This document shows positions 36,425-45,022 of a DNA stretch of 64,000 bases, piece by piece. Source of the DNA: Desulfobacteraceae bacterium (GTDB lineage: Bacteria; Desulfobacterota; Desulfobacteria; Desulfobacterales; Desulfobacteraceae). The notes below the pieces were generated by a model. It was not told where the DNA came from, ran no database searches, and saw only the letters and a program-made list of their open reading frames with translations. Both the position numbers and the translations under genes were made by a program. Within the stretch, counting starts at the first letter, position 1. Every line of letters begins with the position of its first letter. Location: contig JADGEQ010000001.1 in the NCBI GenBank assembly GCA_016744295.1, positions 124,001 through 188,000 on the forward strand, written 5' to 3'.

Positions 36425-38149
36425 ATGGAAATTAATCATTACGAGTTTGAGTACGGCGAGTATGGTGAAACAACAGGTGTCACTATTAATTTAAGAGGAT
36501 TTGACATCCTGCGATATAATAACATCAGTAAGGGTACGGCCTTTAGCATTGATGAAAGACGCAAACTTAAACTGAGCGGCTATCTGCCCCCCCGGGTCAA
36601 GACTCTGGAAGAACAAGTTGCCTCAAGTCTTGATATTCTTAATAAAAAAGAAACCGATATTGAAAAATTTATTTATATCAGAAGTTTGTATGACAGAAAT
36701 GTGGTGCTTGCCCATGCAGTGATTGCCAGCGATATCACCAAATTTTTGCCCATTATCTATACCCCCACCGTGGGCCTTGCCTGCCAGCAGTATTCCTCCA
36801 TGTTCCGGAAAGCCAATGGAATCCATTTTTACCCGGGCAACATCGATTATGCTGAATATATCCTGAGAAATTATACGGACAAGGACATCGGAATCGCCGT
36901 TGTAACGGACAACCAGGGAATACTCGGCATTGGTGACCAGGGTGCCGGCGGAATTCCCATCTGCCTTGGAAAACTGATGCTCTATACCCAGGGTGCCGGT
37001 ATTGCCCCCTGGCATTGCCTGCCCATCTCCCTTGACGTTGGAACGGACAATAAAGAATTGATAGATGATCCCAATTATCTGGGCTGGAGGCATGAACGGC
37101 TCCTGGGTGACGAATATTTTGCTTTCATCGAGAAATTTGTGGTTGCCTTTAAGAAGATCTTCCCCAAAGCCCTTTGCCAATGGGAAGATTTTTCAAAACA
37201 GACCGCCTTTACTGTCCGTGATAAATATCTCAAGGAGGTGATCTCCTTTAATGATGATATCCAGGGCACCGGATCAGTTGCCCTGGCAGGTATTCTTGCC
37301 GCCATGAAGGTCAAAAAAGAAAAAATGACCGACCAGGTTTATCTGGTTCATGGGGCTGGTGCCGGCGGTATCGGCATCGCCGAGCAGATCCAGACAGAAC
37401 TTATGGAACAGGGAATGAGCCCAGCAGATGCCATTGCCAAAATCTTCACCCTGGATTCCAGGGGGGTTGTCACCTCTGACCGGGATCTGGAATCCTACAA
37501 GAAAAATTTTGCCAAAGATCCCAAGAGTCTACCGTGGTTGAAAAATCCGGAAGACAACACCCTTCTGAATGTGGTTAAAAACGAAAAAATCACGGTTCTC
37601 ATCGGCACCTCGGGACAGTCCGGATGCTTTACCAAGGAGATTGTACTGGCTGTGGGCGAGAACACAGACCGACCGACCATCCTGCCCCTGAGTAACCCCA
37701 CCACCAAGACAGAAGCCCTGCCCAAGGACATCTATGAATGGACCGATGGAAAAGCCCTTGTGGCAACCGGTTCTCCCTTTGACCCAGTTGTTCATAACGG
37801 GAAAGCCTATAGAATCGGCCAGATGAACAATGCCTTTATCTTTCCGGGAGTAGGCCTGGGAATCATTGCTTCCGGGGCTTCCGAGGTATTACCGGTATTC
37901 TTTTCAGCCGCTGCCCATGCCATGGCAGAATTTGTAAGCGAAGAAGATCTCAGGGACGGTATCCTGTTTCCGCCCCTTGATCAACTGAATGAAGTCTCCC
38001 TTGAAGTGGCAAAACGGGTGGGAGCAGAGGCGATCAAAGCCAATGTTGCCGGAAACGACTGTGCGGTTTCCAGATTCAAGCACAAAAACGATGTGGAAAG
38101 ACTCAACACATTAATTGAAAACATGCGCTGGAATCCTGTATATAATTAA
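36425..38149 (+). CDS. NAD-dependent malic enzyme
   Basis: Oxidatively decarboxylates malate to pyruvate. 574 residues. The N-terminal half has KFIYIRSLYDRN, FLPIIYTPTVGLACQQYS and DNQGILGIGDQGAGGIPICLG; the catalytic metal site is in FNDDIQGTGSVALAG, and the Rossmann segment is VHGAGAGGIGIAEQI, followed by IGTSGQ and LSNPT. The length and the motif set are those of the large eukaryote-like NAD-malic enzymes (MaeA/SfcA), not the short 400-residue type. AAGGA lies 12 bases before the ATG. Transcribed alone, between two terminators. Confidence 0.94.
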   Translation: MEINHYEFEYGEYGETTGVTINLRGFDILRYNNISKGTAFSIDERRKLKLSGYLPPRVKTLEEQVASSLDILNKKETDIEKFIYIRSLYDRNVVLAHAVIASDITKFLPIIYTPTVGLACQQYSSMFRKANGIHFYPGNIDYAEYILRNYTDKDIGIAVVTDNQGILGIGDQGAGGIPICLGKLMLYTQGAGIAPWHCLPISLDVGTDNKELIDDPNYLGWRHERLLGDEYFAFIEKFVVAFKKIFPKALCQWEDFSKQTAFTVRDKYLKEVISFNDDIQGTGSVALAGILAAMKVKKEKMTDQVYLVHGAGAGGIGIAEQIQTELMEQGMSPADAIAKIFTLDSRGVVTSDRDLESYKKNFAKDPKSLPWLKNPEDNTLLNVVKNEKITVLIGTSGQSGCFTKEIVLAVGENTDRPTILPLSNPTTKTEALPKDIYEWTDGKALVATGSPFDPVVHNGKAYRIGQMNNAFIFPGVGLGIIASGASEVLPVFFSAAAHAMAEFVSEEDLRDGILFPPLDQLNEVSLEVAKRVGAEAIKANVAGNDCAVSRFKHKNDVERLNTLIENMRWNPVYN

Positions 38150-38175
38150 CACAAGCCAATCCAGTTCAGAGTAAA

Positions 38176-38222
38176 ACACCGGTCGTTTGGAGATTCTTCC
38201 AAACGACCGGTGTCATTTTTAT
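38176..38222 (+). terminator. Strong, probably bidirectional terminator between malic enzyme and arsC
   Basis: ACACCGGTCGTTTGGA and its complement form a near-perfect stem of about 16 bp around a short loop, with T residues on the plus strand (CATTTTTATTTT) and a shorter T run on the minus strand. It serves both convergent genes. Confidence 0.9.
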
Positions 38223-38674
38223 TTTCCCCGGAGTTTTAAATTCCCAGGCAATTTTTCAACAAATGCCCGAATATCATCCCTTACTTTTCGGAAACAGTCT
38301 AACCGGGCCTCTTTATCTGCCCCCCGATCGGCAAGCATGGCTGCCATCTTGGGAGGATCATCAAATCCCACATGAATCACCTGGCCGATATTCGGAAAAT
38401 AAGGACAGGTCTCATGGGCATGACCGCAGACCGTGATCACACAATCCAGATCTATCCCTCTAAATTCATTGATATGGGTTGATTTATGAAGGGAAATATC
38501 CACACCGGCCTCGGCCATCACAGTCACGGCATCCTGGTTAAGGCCATGGGTTTCAACCCCCGCGGAATAAGCCTCAATGATATCGCCCTTAAGTGCTCTT
38601 GCCCATCCTTGGGCCATCTGACTTCGGCAGGAGTTGCCCGTACATAAAAATAATATTTTAAGCTTTTCTGTCAT
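38219..38674 (-). CDS. arsC: Arsenate reductase, low-molecular-weight phosphatase (thioredoxin-coupled) type
   Basis: Reduces arsenate to arsenite. The 151-residue protein has the P-loop CTGNSCRSQMAQGW near residue 11 and the two further redox cysteines in VCGHAHETCPYFP near 82-90, matching the Staphylococcus-type three-cysteine mechanism; it is therefore a reductase rather than a tyrosine phosphatase. The end is complete. It is separate from the arsR-controlled operon 3 kb away but likely belongs to the same response. No ribosome site is obvious. Confidence 0.92.
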   Translation of the reverse strand: MTEKLKILFLCTGNSCRSQMAQGWARALKGDIIEAYSAGVETHGLNQDAVTVMAEAGVDISLHKSTHINEFRGIDLDCVITVCGHAHETCPYFPNIGQVIHVGFDDPPKMAAMLADRGADKEARLDCFRKVRDDIRAFVEKLPGNLKLRGK

Positions 38675-38891
38675 TTAGTTGGCTCCAAAATCCATATGAA
38701 TAGAAATATAGACGGATCATACCAAAATTGTTCCTTCTTCAAAAGCGCCTGTTTGAAATATAAAAATTCATAGAAAAATTGTATTTTAAAATCTATGCTT
38801 ACATTTTCAATTTGCAATAAAATTATTTTCAATATAAGCATATGAAATATCAAGTTTTTTAAATTTAATTTTTTTAATATGGGGTTTTGGT

Positions 38892-39281
38892 TTGCCTAAA
38901 ATACATGGCAATTATAAATTAGAATCAACAGGGGATATAGTAATCGTTAGATTCTATGACACTTGGAATGAAGAGTGCTCCAAAGAATTTTTCCAAGAAT
39001 ATAAAACCTTCGTTTTGGGGAAAAATTTTTGTAAATTCGGTGTTATTGCCGATTTAAGGTGCTTTGAAGGGGCAACACGTGAAGCAGTCATGTACATAGC
39101 CAATGTTTCGCAATGGGGAAGTGATAATGGACAGATAGCAAGAGCCCAGTTAATCGATACTGAATTCAAATTCTTCACGATCAATGATCTCCAGACATTG
39201 GATAGCAAGTTTCCCATTAATAATTTTGACGATGAACACGCTGCAATCCTTTGGCTAAGAGAGCAAGGGCTAAAGGGTTAG
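38892..39281 (+). CDS. Small protein of unknown function (129 aa), STAS/SpoIIAA-like by appearance
   Basis: TTG start at 38892 with GGGG about eight bases upstream. The sequence alternates short strands and helices (KLESTGDIVIVRFYDTWNEE, FGVIADLRCFEGATREA, FFTINDLQTLDSKFP, EHAAILWLREQG), the pattern of SpoIIAA/STAS-like domains, ending in an amphipathic helix. Codon use is more AT-rich than the flanking genes. It sits alone behind a 217-bp AT-rich region and is followed by a clear terminator, so it is an independent transcription unit. Function unknown; the fold guess is weak. Confidence 0.65.
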   Translation: MPKIHGNYKLESTGDIVIVRFYDTWNEECSKEFFQEYKTFVLGKNFCKFGVIADLRCFEGATREAVMYIANVSQWGSDNGQIARAQLIDTEFKFFTINDLQTLDSKFPINNFDDEHAAILWLREQGLKG

Positions 39282-39375
39282 CCATGCCCAACGCCTTATA
39301 TTCGAATGGAGTGCGACACCTGTCATGGGGGTCATCTCAAAAGTAAGTTTGAAAATTACCCCTAAATAAAATGAT

Positions 39376-39412
39376 AGCTTCCCATGATCAAATACCATGG
39401 GAAGCTTTTTTT
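39376..39412 (+). terminator. Rho-independent terminator
   Basis: AGCTTCCCATG and CATGGGAAGCT form a stem with loop ATCAAATAC, followed by seven T. It ends the unit of the 129-residue protein. Confidence 0.88.
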
Positions 39413-39542
39413 ATCTGGAGAAATTTTAGAATTGTATTGAAGATCGCGAATTAGGCATCACTAAAGATCTAGGTTGACAGGATTTCGACATACCGGTAGT
39501 GTCAGTACTTTAACATTTCGGGACACAAAAAAGGGACCCCAT

Positions 39543-40859
39543 ATGAAACAAACGATAGCCACTCCCTCTGAAGCAGCAGACCTTCGGTTTGAGTTGGCCA
39601 AATGGTCCATATTCGCCATTCTCATTCTCACCTATATTTTGGTCTATTTTCACCGTATGGCACCGGGGGTGGTCTCTGAATTTCTCATGGCCGACTTTAA
39701 CATCAGTGGTACCCGTCTAGGAGCCTTGTCTGCCATTTATTTTGCTGTCTACGCCCTGATGCAGATCCCCTCCGGTGTTATTGCCGATACCCTGGGAACC
39801 AGAACATCCATTATCTCTGGGAACCTGGTGGCCGGTATGGGTTCTATTCTTTTCGGTATGGCAACCGGATTTGAGATGGCCTGTGCCGGACGTTTTTTGG
39901 TTGGACTAGGCGTCTCCGTGGTCTTTATTTCCATCATGAAAAACAATTCGGTCTGGTTCCACGAAAAGGTTTTTGGCATCATGAGCGGCTTGACCCTTTT
40001 TTTCGGAAATCTCGGGGCTGTCATGGCTGCTGGCCCCCTGGCTCATGTCCTGACGATCTTTCACTGGCGCACGGTTTTTATAGTGATCGGCGCCATTTCA
40101 CTCTGCCTCGCCCTAATCGGATTTTTATTGGTCAGAAACAAGCCCCAGGATATGGGGTTTGTTCCGCCCAATACCTATACAGGCAAATTTCAAACTCAAA
40201 ACAACCATTGGCTTGCCAATCTCAAGGATGTGGTTATGAACCTAGGAGTTTGGCCCGGATTCTGGGTACAATTTGGCATGATCGGTAGCAGCTATGCCTT
40301 TATGGGACTTTGGGGTATGCCTTATCTGAGGGATGTCCATGGCCTGGACCGTCCCTTTGCAGCCGAGCACATGACCATCCAGCTGCTAAGTTTTGCCCTG
40401 GGTGCCCTGTTCTGGGGATGGGTGTCTGATAAAATCGGCAGAAGAAAACCCTTTCTTCTATTGGCTGCGGCAGCCTATGTCTTGTCCTGGCTCATGCTCA
40501 TGTATCTGCCGTGGACACCAGGGATAACCGGCTTCATCATCTTTGCTTTTATGGGATTTTCAGCATCCGGGTTTGTGATCACTTTTGCCGCAGCCAAGGA
40601 AATTGTCCATCCACAGCTTTCCGGCATGGGTGTCAGCGTGGTCAACACCGGCTGCTTTATCGGCACCGCCCTGGCCCAACCTCTGTTCGGATATATTGCT
40701 GACCTGACCTGGGACGGCACCATGGCACACGGCGTCCGGATCTACAGCACAAACGACTACCAGAACGGCTTTGTCGCAATGATCATCTGCTCGATCATTG
40801 CTTTGGCTGCAGCCTTCAGGGTTAGGGAAACATATTGTCGGAACAGTTTTAAAGGATAA
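39543..40859 (+). CDS. Major facilitator superfamily transporter
   Basis: 438 residues from ATG 39543, preceded by AAAGGGA; the in-frame extension to 39474 has no support. About 12 membrane segments are visible. Between TM2 and TM3 the MFS signature is GVIADTLGTRTSII, and the repeat in the second half reads GWVSDKIGRRKP. YFHRMAPGVVSEF near the N-terminus resembles the hexuronate/anion-cation or nitrate-porter-like branches. Substrate cannot be read. The gene is isolated: a terminator lies before it, and a small minus-strand gene converges from the other side. Confidence 0.9.
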   Translation: MKQTIATPSEAADLRFELAKWSIFAILILTYILVYFHRMAPGVVSEFLMADFNISGTRLGALSAIYFAVYALMQIPSGVIADTLGTRTSIISGNLVAGMGSILFGMATGFEMACAGRFLVGLGVSVVFISIMKNNSVWFHEKVFGIMSGLTLFFGNLGAVMAAGPLAHVLTIFHWRTVFIVIGAISLCLALIGFLLVRNKPQDMGFVPPNTYTGKFQTQNNHWLANLKDVVMNLGVWPGFWVQFGMIGSSYAFMGLWGMPYLRDVHGLDRPFAAEHMTIQLLSFALGALFWGWVSDKIGRRKPFLLLAAAAYVLSWLMLMYLPWTPGITGFIIFAFMGFSASGFVITFAAAKEIVHPQLSGMGVSVVNTGCFIGTALAQPLFGYIADLTWDGTMAHGVRIYSTNDYQNGFVAMIICSIIALAAAFRVRETYCRNSFKG

Positions 40860-40921
40860 AATATCCTTTCCACGAGCAATAGGAAAGCTTGTATTATATC
40901 GATTTTCAAGGGAACCCAGAA

Positions 40922-41215
40922 CTAAAATGGAATGTATCCCGTGGCATCCTTTGCCCAATCCCGTTTCAGATAACCCAGTTCTTTTTCCAAATACTCCAGA
41001 TCTTCAGATGCTTTTTTCCCGACATATCCATTGCCGGATTCAAGTGTTTCATATTGAAATTTGGCCTTGGCCTTTATGATACCTGAATTTACAGGGACGG
41101 GCGAAATATAAACTTCACCTTGGATATCCACCCACATGACATGTGAACTATTATCATTGAGTGGTTCAAAAAGTTCGGCCAGTTCTTCAACGATTGGATC
41201 TTTTTTCAGGTTCAA
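40922..41215 (-). CDS. Small protein of unknown function (97 aa)
   Basis: TTG start at 41215 is fixed by AAAAGGAG seven bases upstream. The protein is acidic and soluble, with VEELAELFEPLNDNSSHVMWVDIQGEV and VGKKASEDLEYLEKELGYL; no family recognised. The good ribosome site and clean codon use support expression. It is convergent with the MFS gene and divergent from the arsR operon. Confidence 0.7.
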   Translation of the reverse strand: MNLKKDPIVEELAELFEPLNDNSSHVMWVDIQGEVYISPVPVNSGIIKAKAKFQYETLESGNGYVGKKASEDLEYLEKELGYLKRDWAKDATGYIPF

Positions 41216-41450
41216 TTTTTAACTCCTTTTTCGATTTGTGCTTTCAATTTCTTTCAATTTTAAAGTTCCAAATCTAAGGCTTAAGAATAAAATGTCCAGA
41301 GCCTTCTCTCAACAGACAGCAATTATCCCCTTAAAAGTGATTATAACGGATCATTATTTGCCCTGTCAGGATTTTCTCTTACAAAAGTATCCATCCCATC
41401 AGTTATTTAGACCGGTCCACCTGTCGGATGCCTTTTTTTTGTTTTCTGGG

Positions 41451-41489
41451 TTGACAAAAAATTGTTAAATCGATATATTCCGTTTTAAC
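41451..41489 (+). promoter_or_regulatory. Sigma-70 promoter overlapped by an ArsR-type operator
   Basis: TTGACA (41451-41456), 17 bp, TATATT (41474-41479). An inverted repeat GTTAAATCG / CGTTTTAAC (41464-41472 and 41481-41489; 8 of 9 paired, extending to 10 of 12) straddles the -10, the normal place for an ArsR/SmtB repressor site. The arsR start is 26 bases further on. Confidence 0.85.
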
Positions 41490-41514
41490 GATCTATAACT
41501 TAAAGGGGAGACAA

Positions 41515-41859
41515 ATGAAACAATTTATAAAAGTGATGAAAGCCCTGTCAGATCCGAATCGGGTAAAGATGATGAAAATTCTTCAGTCCCGTCCCCTTTG
41601 CGTGTGTGAGATAAAAGAAACCCTTGGCATTGCCCAATCCACTGCCAGCAAACATTTAAAACTGCTTGAAGATGCTGGCCTGGTAAGAAGTTTTAAAGAT
41701 GGGTTATGGGTTAATTATTCCCTGACCGATGGAAATGATTCTCCCTATTGCGCCAGCATGATAGGCAATTTGAAACATTGGCTGGATGAGGATGACCAGA
41801 TAAAAAATTTAAACCGGATACTGCCGAAAATTAATCGTATAGATATTGTGGGCAAATAA
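41515..41859 (+). CDS. arsR: ArsR-family metalloid-responsive repressor
   Basis: 114-residue winged-helix repressor. The recognition region holds CVCEIKETLGIAQSTASKHL; the CVCE cysteines at the start of this helix are the classic arsenite/antimonite ligands of ArsR. GGGGAG precedes the ATG. It is first in an operon with an ArsP-like permease, two thioredoxin-fold proteins, a CcdA-like protein, an Fe-S protein and a phosphatase-fold protein, and its own operator overlaps the promoter, so autoregulation with release by a trivalent metalloid is expected. Confidence 0.93.
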   Translation: MKQFIKVMKALSDPNRVKMMKILQSRPLCVCEIKETLGIAQSTASKHLKLLEDAGLVRSFKDGLWVNYSLTDGNDSPYCASMIGNLKHWLDEDDQIKNLNRILPKINRIDIVGK

Positions 41860-41935
41860 TGAATCCGCAATTGTACAAATAACCAACTAATATATCGACA
41901 AATGACCATATACAAGCAAAACTTCAGGAGATAGA

Positions 41936-43018
41936 ATGAAATCAGAATCAACAAGCGACTCAACAACAGGCATTTTTAAGGGGGATACAGGGGCCAGATT
42001 TGGTTATATGGCCACCCTCCTTTTGGGTGCCGTGACCGTATATCTCTGGTGGGTTATCTACCATTTTCTGCCTGCCCTTTCCAGATGGGCAACCTATTCG
42101 CTATTAACCATTAAAGAGGGATCCCATTTGGGAGCTTCCGTGGAATTTTTTCTCTACGACACCCCCAAGGTAATGATGCTCTTGTTTCTGGTGGTTTTTG
42201 GAGTGGGAATCATCAGAAGCTTTTTCACACCGGAAAAAACCCGGGCCTTTTTGTCGGGAAAAAGTGAGTTTGCCGGCAATGTACTGGCTGCCCTTCTGGG
42301 GATTATAACCCCTTTTTGTTCCTGCTCGGCCGTCCCCTTGTTCATCGGGTTTGTAACTGCCGGCGTCCCCCTGGGTGTCACCTTTTCCTTTTTAATCGCA
42401 GCCCCCATGGTCAATGAAATTGCACTGGGACTTCTCTACGGCCTTCTGGGCTGGAAAGTGGCGGCGATCTATGCCGGGACCGGTCTTTTCATCGCCATTT
42501 TTGCCGGATGGGTCATTGGCCGGCTCAAGCTTGAAGCCCATATTGAAGACTGGGTGACCCAGGCCAACACAGCTGCCGTGTCAATGGAAGAAGAAAGACT
42601 CTCCTTTTACGACCGAATTGTTTACGGATGGGATGCGGTAAAAGAAATCATCGGCAGGGTCTGGGTTTATGTGATCCTGGGCATTGCAGTGGGAGCCGGC
42701 ATCCATGGGTTTGTCCCCGAAGGGGTTATGGCCTCCATCATGGGCAAAGACGCCTGGTGGTCTGTTCCCCTCTCCGTTGTTATCGGGGTGCCCATGTATT
42801 CCAATGCCGCAGGCATCATCCCGGTTGTGGAGGCGCTTCTCGGGAAAGGCGCTGCCCTGGGAACGGTTTTGGCGTTTATGATGAGCGTAATTGCCCTGTC
42901 CCTGCCTGAGATGGTTATTTTAAGAAAGGTGCTCAAACCCAGACTGATTGCCGTGTTTATCGGAGTGGTTGCCAGCGGTATCCTTTTGGTGGGATATCTT
43001 TTCAATATGATTATTTAA
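41936..43018 (+). CDS. ArsP/DUF318-type permease
   Basis: 360-residue membrane protein with about eight to ten segments. The family signature TPFCSCSAVPLFIGF lies near residue 125 and a second conserved half motif GVPMYSNAAGIIPV near 283. ArsP members export trivalent organoarsenicals such as methylarsenite, and others in this family are linked to metalloid tolerance. Its placement behind a CVCE-type ArsR fits. AGGAG precedes the ATG. The paired cysteines in CSCS suggest a metal- or metalloid-thiol step. Exact substrate not known. Confidence 0.9.
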   Translation: MKSESTSDSTTGIFKGDTGARFGYMATLLLGAVTVYLWWVIYHFLPALSRWATYSLLTIKEGSHLGASVEFFLYDTPKVMMLLFLVVFGVGIIRSFFTPEKTRAFLSGKSEFAGNVLAALLGIITPFCSCSAVPLFIGFVTAGVPLGVTFSFLIAAPMVNEIALGLLYGLLGWKVAAIYAGTGLFIAIFAGWVIGRLKLEAHIEDWVTQANTAAVSMEEERLSFYDRIVYGWDAVKEIIGRVWVYVILGIAVGAGIHGFVPEGVMASIMGKDAWWSVPLSVVIGVPMYSNAAGIIPVVEALLGKGAALGTVLAFMMSVIALSLPEMVILRKVLKPRLIAVFIGVVASGILLVGYLFNMII

Positions 43019-43057
43019 TAAAAACAGTAGTTTAATAACAGCACAAAGGAGTGAACC

Positions 43058-43291
43058 ATGGAAATAAAAGTATTGGGACCAGGGTGTGCCAAGTGTAACA
43101 AAACTGAAAAACTGATCCAACAAGTGATTGGGGAAACGGGTGCAGCTGCCACAGTTGAAAAAATAACAGACATGATGCAGATTGCCTCATACGGCGTTTT
43201 TGCAACCCCCTCCGTCATTGTTGACAACCAGGTCAAATGCTCGGGCAAGGTGCCTAAAAAAGAGGAGATTAAAAAATGGCTGGGTCAATAG
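43058..43291 (+). CDS. Small thioredoxin-fold protein (redox-active disulfide protein, MTH895/TM0996 type)
   Basis: 77 residues, with AAAGGAG before the ATG. The redox pair is CAKC in GPGCAKCNKTEK near residue 12, followed by the cis-Pro segment YGVFATPSVIVDNQ and a CSGK segment. Such mini-thioredoxins often lie next to ArsP-like permeases and may pass electrons or hold the metalloid. Cytoplasmic (no signal peptide). Third gene of the arsR operon. Confidence 0.9.
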   Translation: MEIKVLGPGCAKCNKTEKLIQQVIGETGAAATVEKITDMMQIASYGVFATPSVIVDNQVKCSGKVPKKEEIKKWLGQ

Positions 43292-43334
43292 AGACAATAA
43301 CATTTGCAAAATCTTCTTAAAAAAAGGCATTCCC

Positions 43335-43739
43335 ATGGAACGAAATAAAATGAGACGGATATTCTTGTGTATTGTGTTCATGCTCTTTTCCTTTGCAGCC
43401 TTGGTTGCAGAAGGATTTACCCAATTTCCAGCCAAAGGAACGGTGACCATGGTGGACCTGGGTGCAAAGAAATGTGTTCCCTGCAAAATGATGGCTCCCA
43501 TTTTGGAAAAGCTTGAAACCGCCTATGAGGGCCGTGCCGCCATTGTGTTCATTGATGTGTGGGAAAACCGGGAACAGGGGGCGCGGTTTAAAATCCGCGC
43601 CATCCCCACCCAGATTTTTTTTGATGAACAGGGGCAGGAAGTATTCCGGCATGTGGGATTTTTAGATGAAAAATCCATTGTTGATCAACTCACCCAAATG
43701 GGGGTTGAAAAACCAGCCTCCCTGGGTCAAGGGTCCTAA
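43335..43739 (+). CDS. Periplasmic thioredoxin-like protein
   Basis: 134 residues from ATG 43335; the upstream in-frame stretch overlaps the preceding gene and is not credible as protein. A signal peptide or anchor spans residues 1-27. The active site is CVPC in GAKKCVPCKMMAP, the cis-Pro motif is AIPTQIFFDEQGQE, and the length is thioredoxin-like. It lies one base before the ccdA-like gene, which would re-reduce it across the membrane. Together they form a thiol-reducing module within the arsR operon. Confidence 0.92.
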   Translation: MERNKMRRIFLCIVFMLFSFAALVAEGFTQFPAKGTVTMVDLGAKKCVPCKMMAPILEKLETAYEGRAAIVFIDVWENREQGARFKIRAIPTQIFFDEQGQEVFRHVGFLDEKSIVDQLTQMGVEKPASLGQGS

Positions 43740-43740
43740 A

Positions 43741-44448
43741 ATGCTGAATACCTTATTTTTGTCGGTCAACCAATGGATGACAGGTTCCCTGGCCCTGGCC
43801 GGGTTCGGCTGTTTTGCCTGGGGAATGATAAGTGTGCTGTTCAGTCCCTGTCACCTGGCATCGATTCCCTTGATTGTGGCCTATGTGGGAGGGCAGGATA
43901 AACTTCTGAACCCCAGGGAGGCCTCCCTTTATTCCCTGGTGTTTACCCTGGGTCTTTTTATCACCATTGCCATGATTGGGGTTCTTTGTGCCCTTCTGGG
44001 GCGGATGCTGGGGGATGTGGGAGATTATTGGCAGATAATTGTTGGACTGATTTTAATCTGGGTGGCCCTGGGCATGGCGGGGGTGGAATCCTGTTCCCTG
44101 TCCGGCCGATTTTTGTACCGGATAAACCTGAGGGGAATCTTCGGCGCATTTGTTCTGGGGCTTGCCTATGGCATTCTTTCCGGGTCCTGCACATTCGGAT
44201 TTATTGCCCCCATCCTTGCCATAATAACTGTCCAGGAGAAAGTTGCCACGGGTATTTTATTTATCTTTTTGTTTGGAATTGGCCATTGCCTTCCCCTGGT
44301 CATTGCCGGAAGTTCAATGGCCCAAGTCAAAAAACTGCTGGAAAACTATTCTTGGAATACCGCCGGCAACGGATTTAGAAAACTTGCCGGGACTACAATT
44401 GCACTTTTAGGGATCTATTTTATCCTGTCCCCGTTTTTACCATCCTAG
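43741..44448 (+). CDS. CcdA/DsbD-type transmembrane thiol electron transporter
   Basis: 235 residues from ATG 43741, one base past the preceding stop. Six or so membrane segments; the two redox cysteines of the family are in FSPCHLASIPL (TM1) and SGSCTFGFIAP (TM4). It carries electrons from cytoplasmic thioredoxin to periplasmic partners, here most likely the adjacent thioredoxin-like protein. It is unlikely to serve cytochrome c maturation specifically, since no ccm/ccs genes are near. Fifth gene of the arsR operon. Confidence 0.92.
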   Translation: MLNTLFLSVNQWMTGSLALAGFGCFAWGMISVLFSPCHLASIPLIVAYVGGQDKLLNPREASLYSLVFTLGLFITIAMIGVLCALLGRMLGDVGDYWQIIVGLILIWVALGMAGVESCSLSGRFLYRINLRGIFGAFVLGLAYGILSGSCTFGFIAPILAIITVQEKVATGILFIFLFGIGHCLPLVIAGSSMAQVKKLLENYSWNTAGNGFRKLAGTTIALLGIYFILSPFLPS

Positions 44449-44473
44449 TACCCTTAAATCAAAAGGAGGCCCC

Positions 44474-44998
44474 ATGCTGTTAACAAACTATAGAATGGAG
44501 ATATTCAAATCAAAATGCCAGTCCAGCGCCATGGGGGTGCATTGCTTTGCCCACCTTGACCAGGATGTCAGCTGTGCCCTCCCCTATCTCAACACCGTGC
44601 TTGGCGGATTTGAATATCTTTCGGATCCCCCCGCCGTTACATTCAGGGCCCAGGGTAAACTGATTACAGTCCATGCCACAAAGATTGCCGTCAATGCCCT
44701 TAAAGACGAACAGGAGGCCGAAAAGATTGTGTCATGGATGAAAAATGAAATAAATCTGGCCTGGGAACAACGGGCCGAAATAGAACCCAGCTACAAGGGA
44801 ATGCCAAGACCGGGAATCATTGAAATCCTAAAGCGTCTTCCCAAAACAAATTGCCAAAAATGCAAAGAACCCACCTGTATGGTGTTTGCGACAAAAATTG
44901 CCGAAGGATCTAAGGGCCCCGAGGATTGCCCGGAACTTGACCAAACCTCAGCCACAAACCTGGCTGACTATATGAGCCAATTTAACCTGGATGTATAG
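44474..44998 (+). CDS. Fe-S cluster binding protein (CODH/ACS gamma-like 4Fe-4S motif)
   Basis: 174 residues, with AAAGGAGG before the ATG. The C-terminal part reads ILKRLPKTNCQKCKEPTCMVFATKIAEG and then a fourth Cys in DCPEL, the C-x2-C-x4-C-x16-C pattern of the small [4Fe-4S] domain found in corrinoid protein subunits. The N-terminal 115 residues are a domain I cannot name, with several extra cysteines. It probably contributes electrons to the thiol or metalloid chemistry of this operon, which is inference from position only. Confidence 0.85.
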   Translation: MLLTNYRMEIFKSKCQSSAMGVHCFAHLDQDVSCALPYLNTVLGGFEYLSDPPAVTFRAQGKLITVHATKIAVNALKDEQEAEKIVSWMKNEINLAWEQRAEIEPSYKGMPRPGIIEILKRLPKTNCQKCKEPTCMVFATKIAEGSKGPEDCPELDQTSATNLADYMSQFNLDV

Positions 44999-45022
44999 GC
45001 CTCTGCAAAGGAGATGCGACCA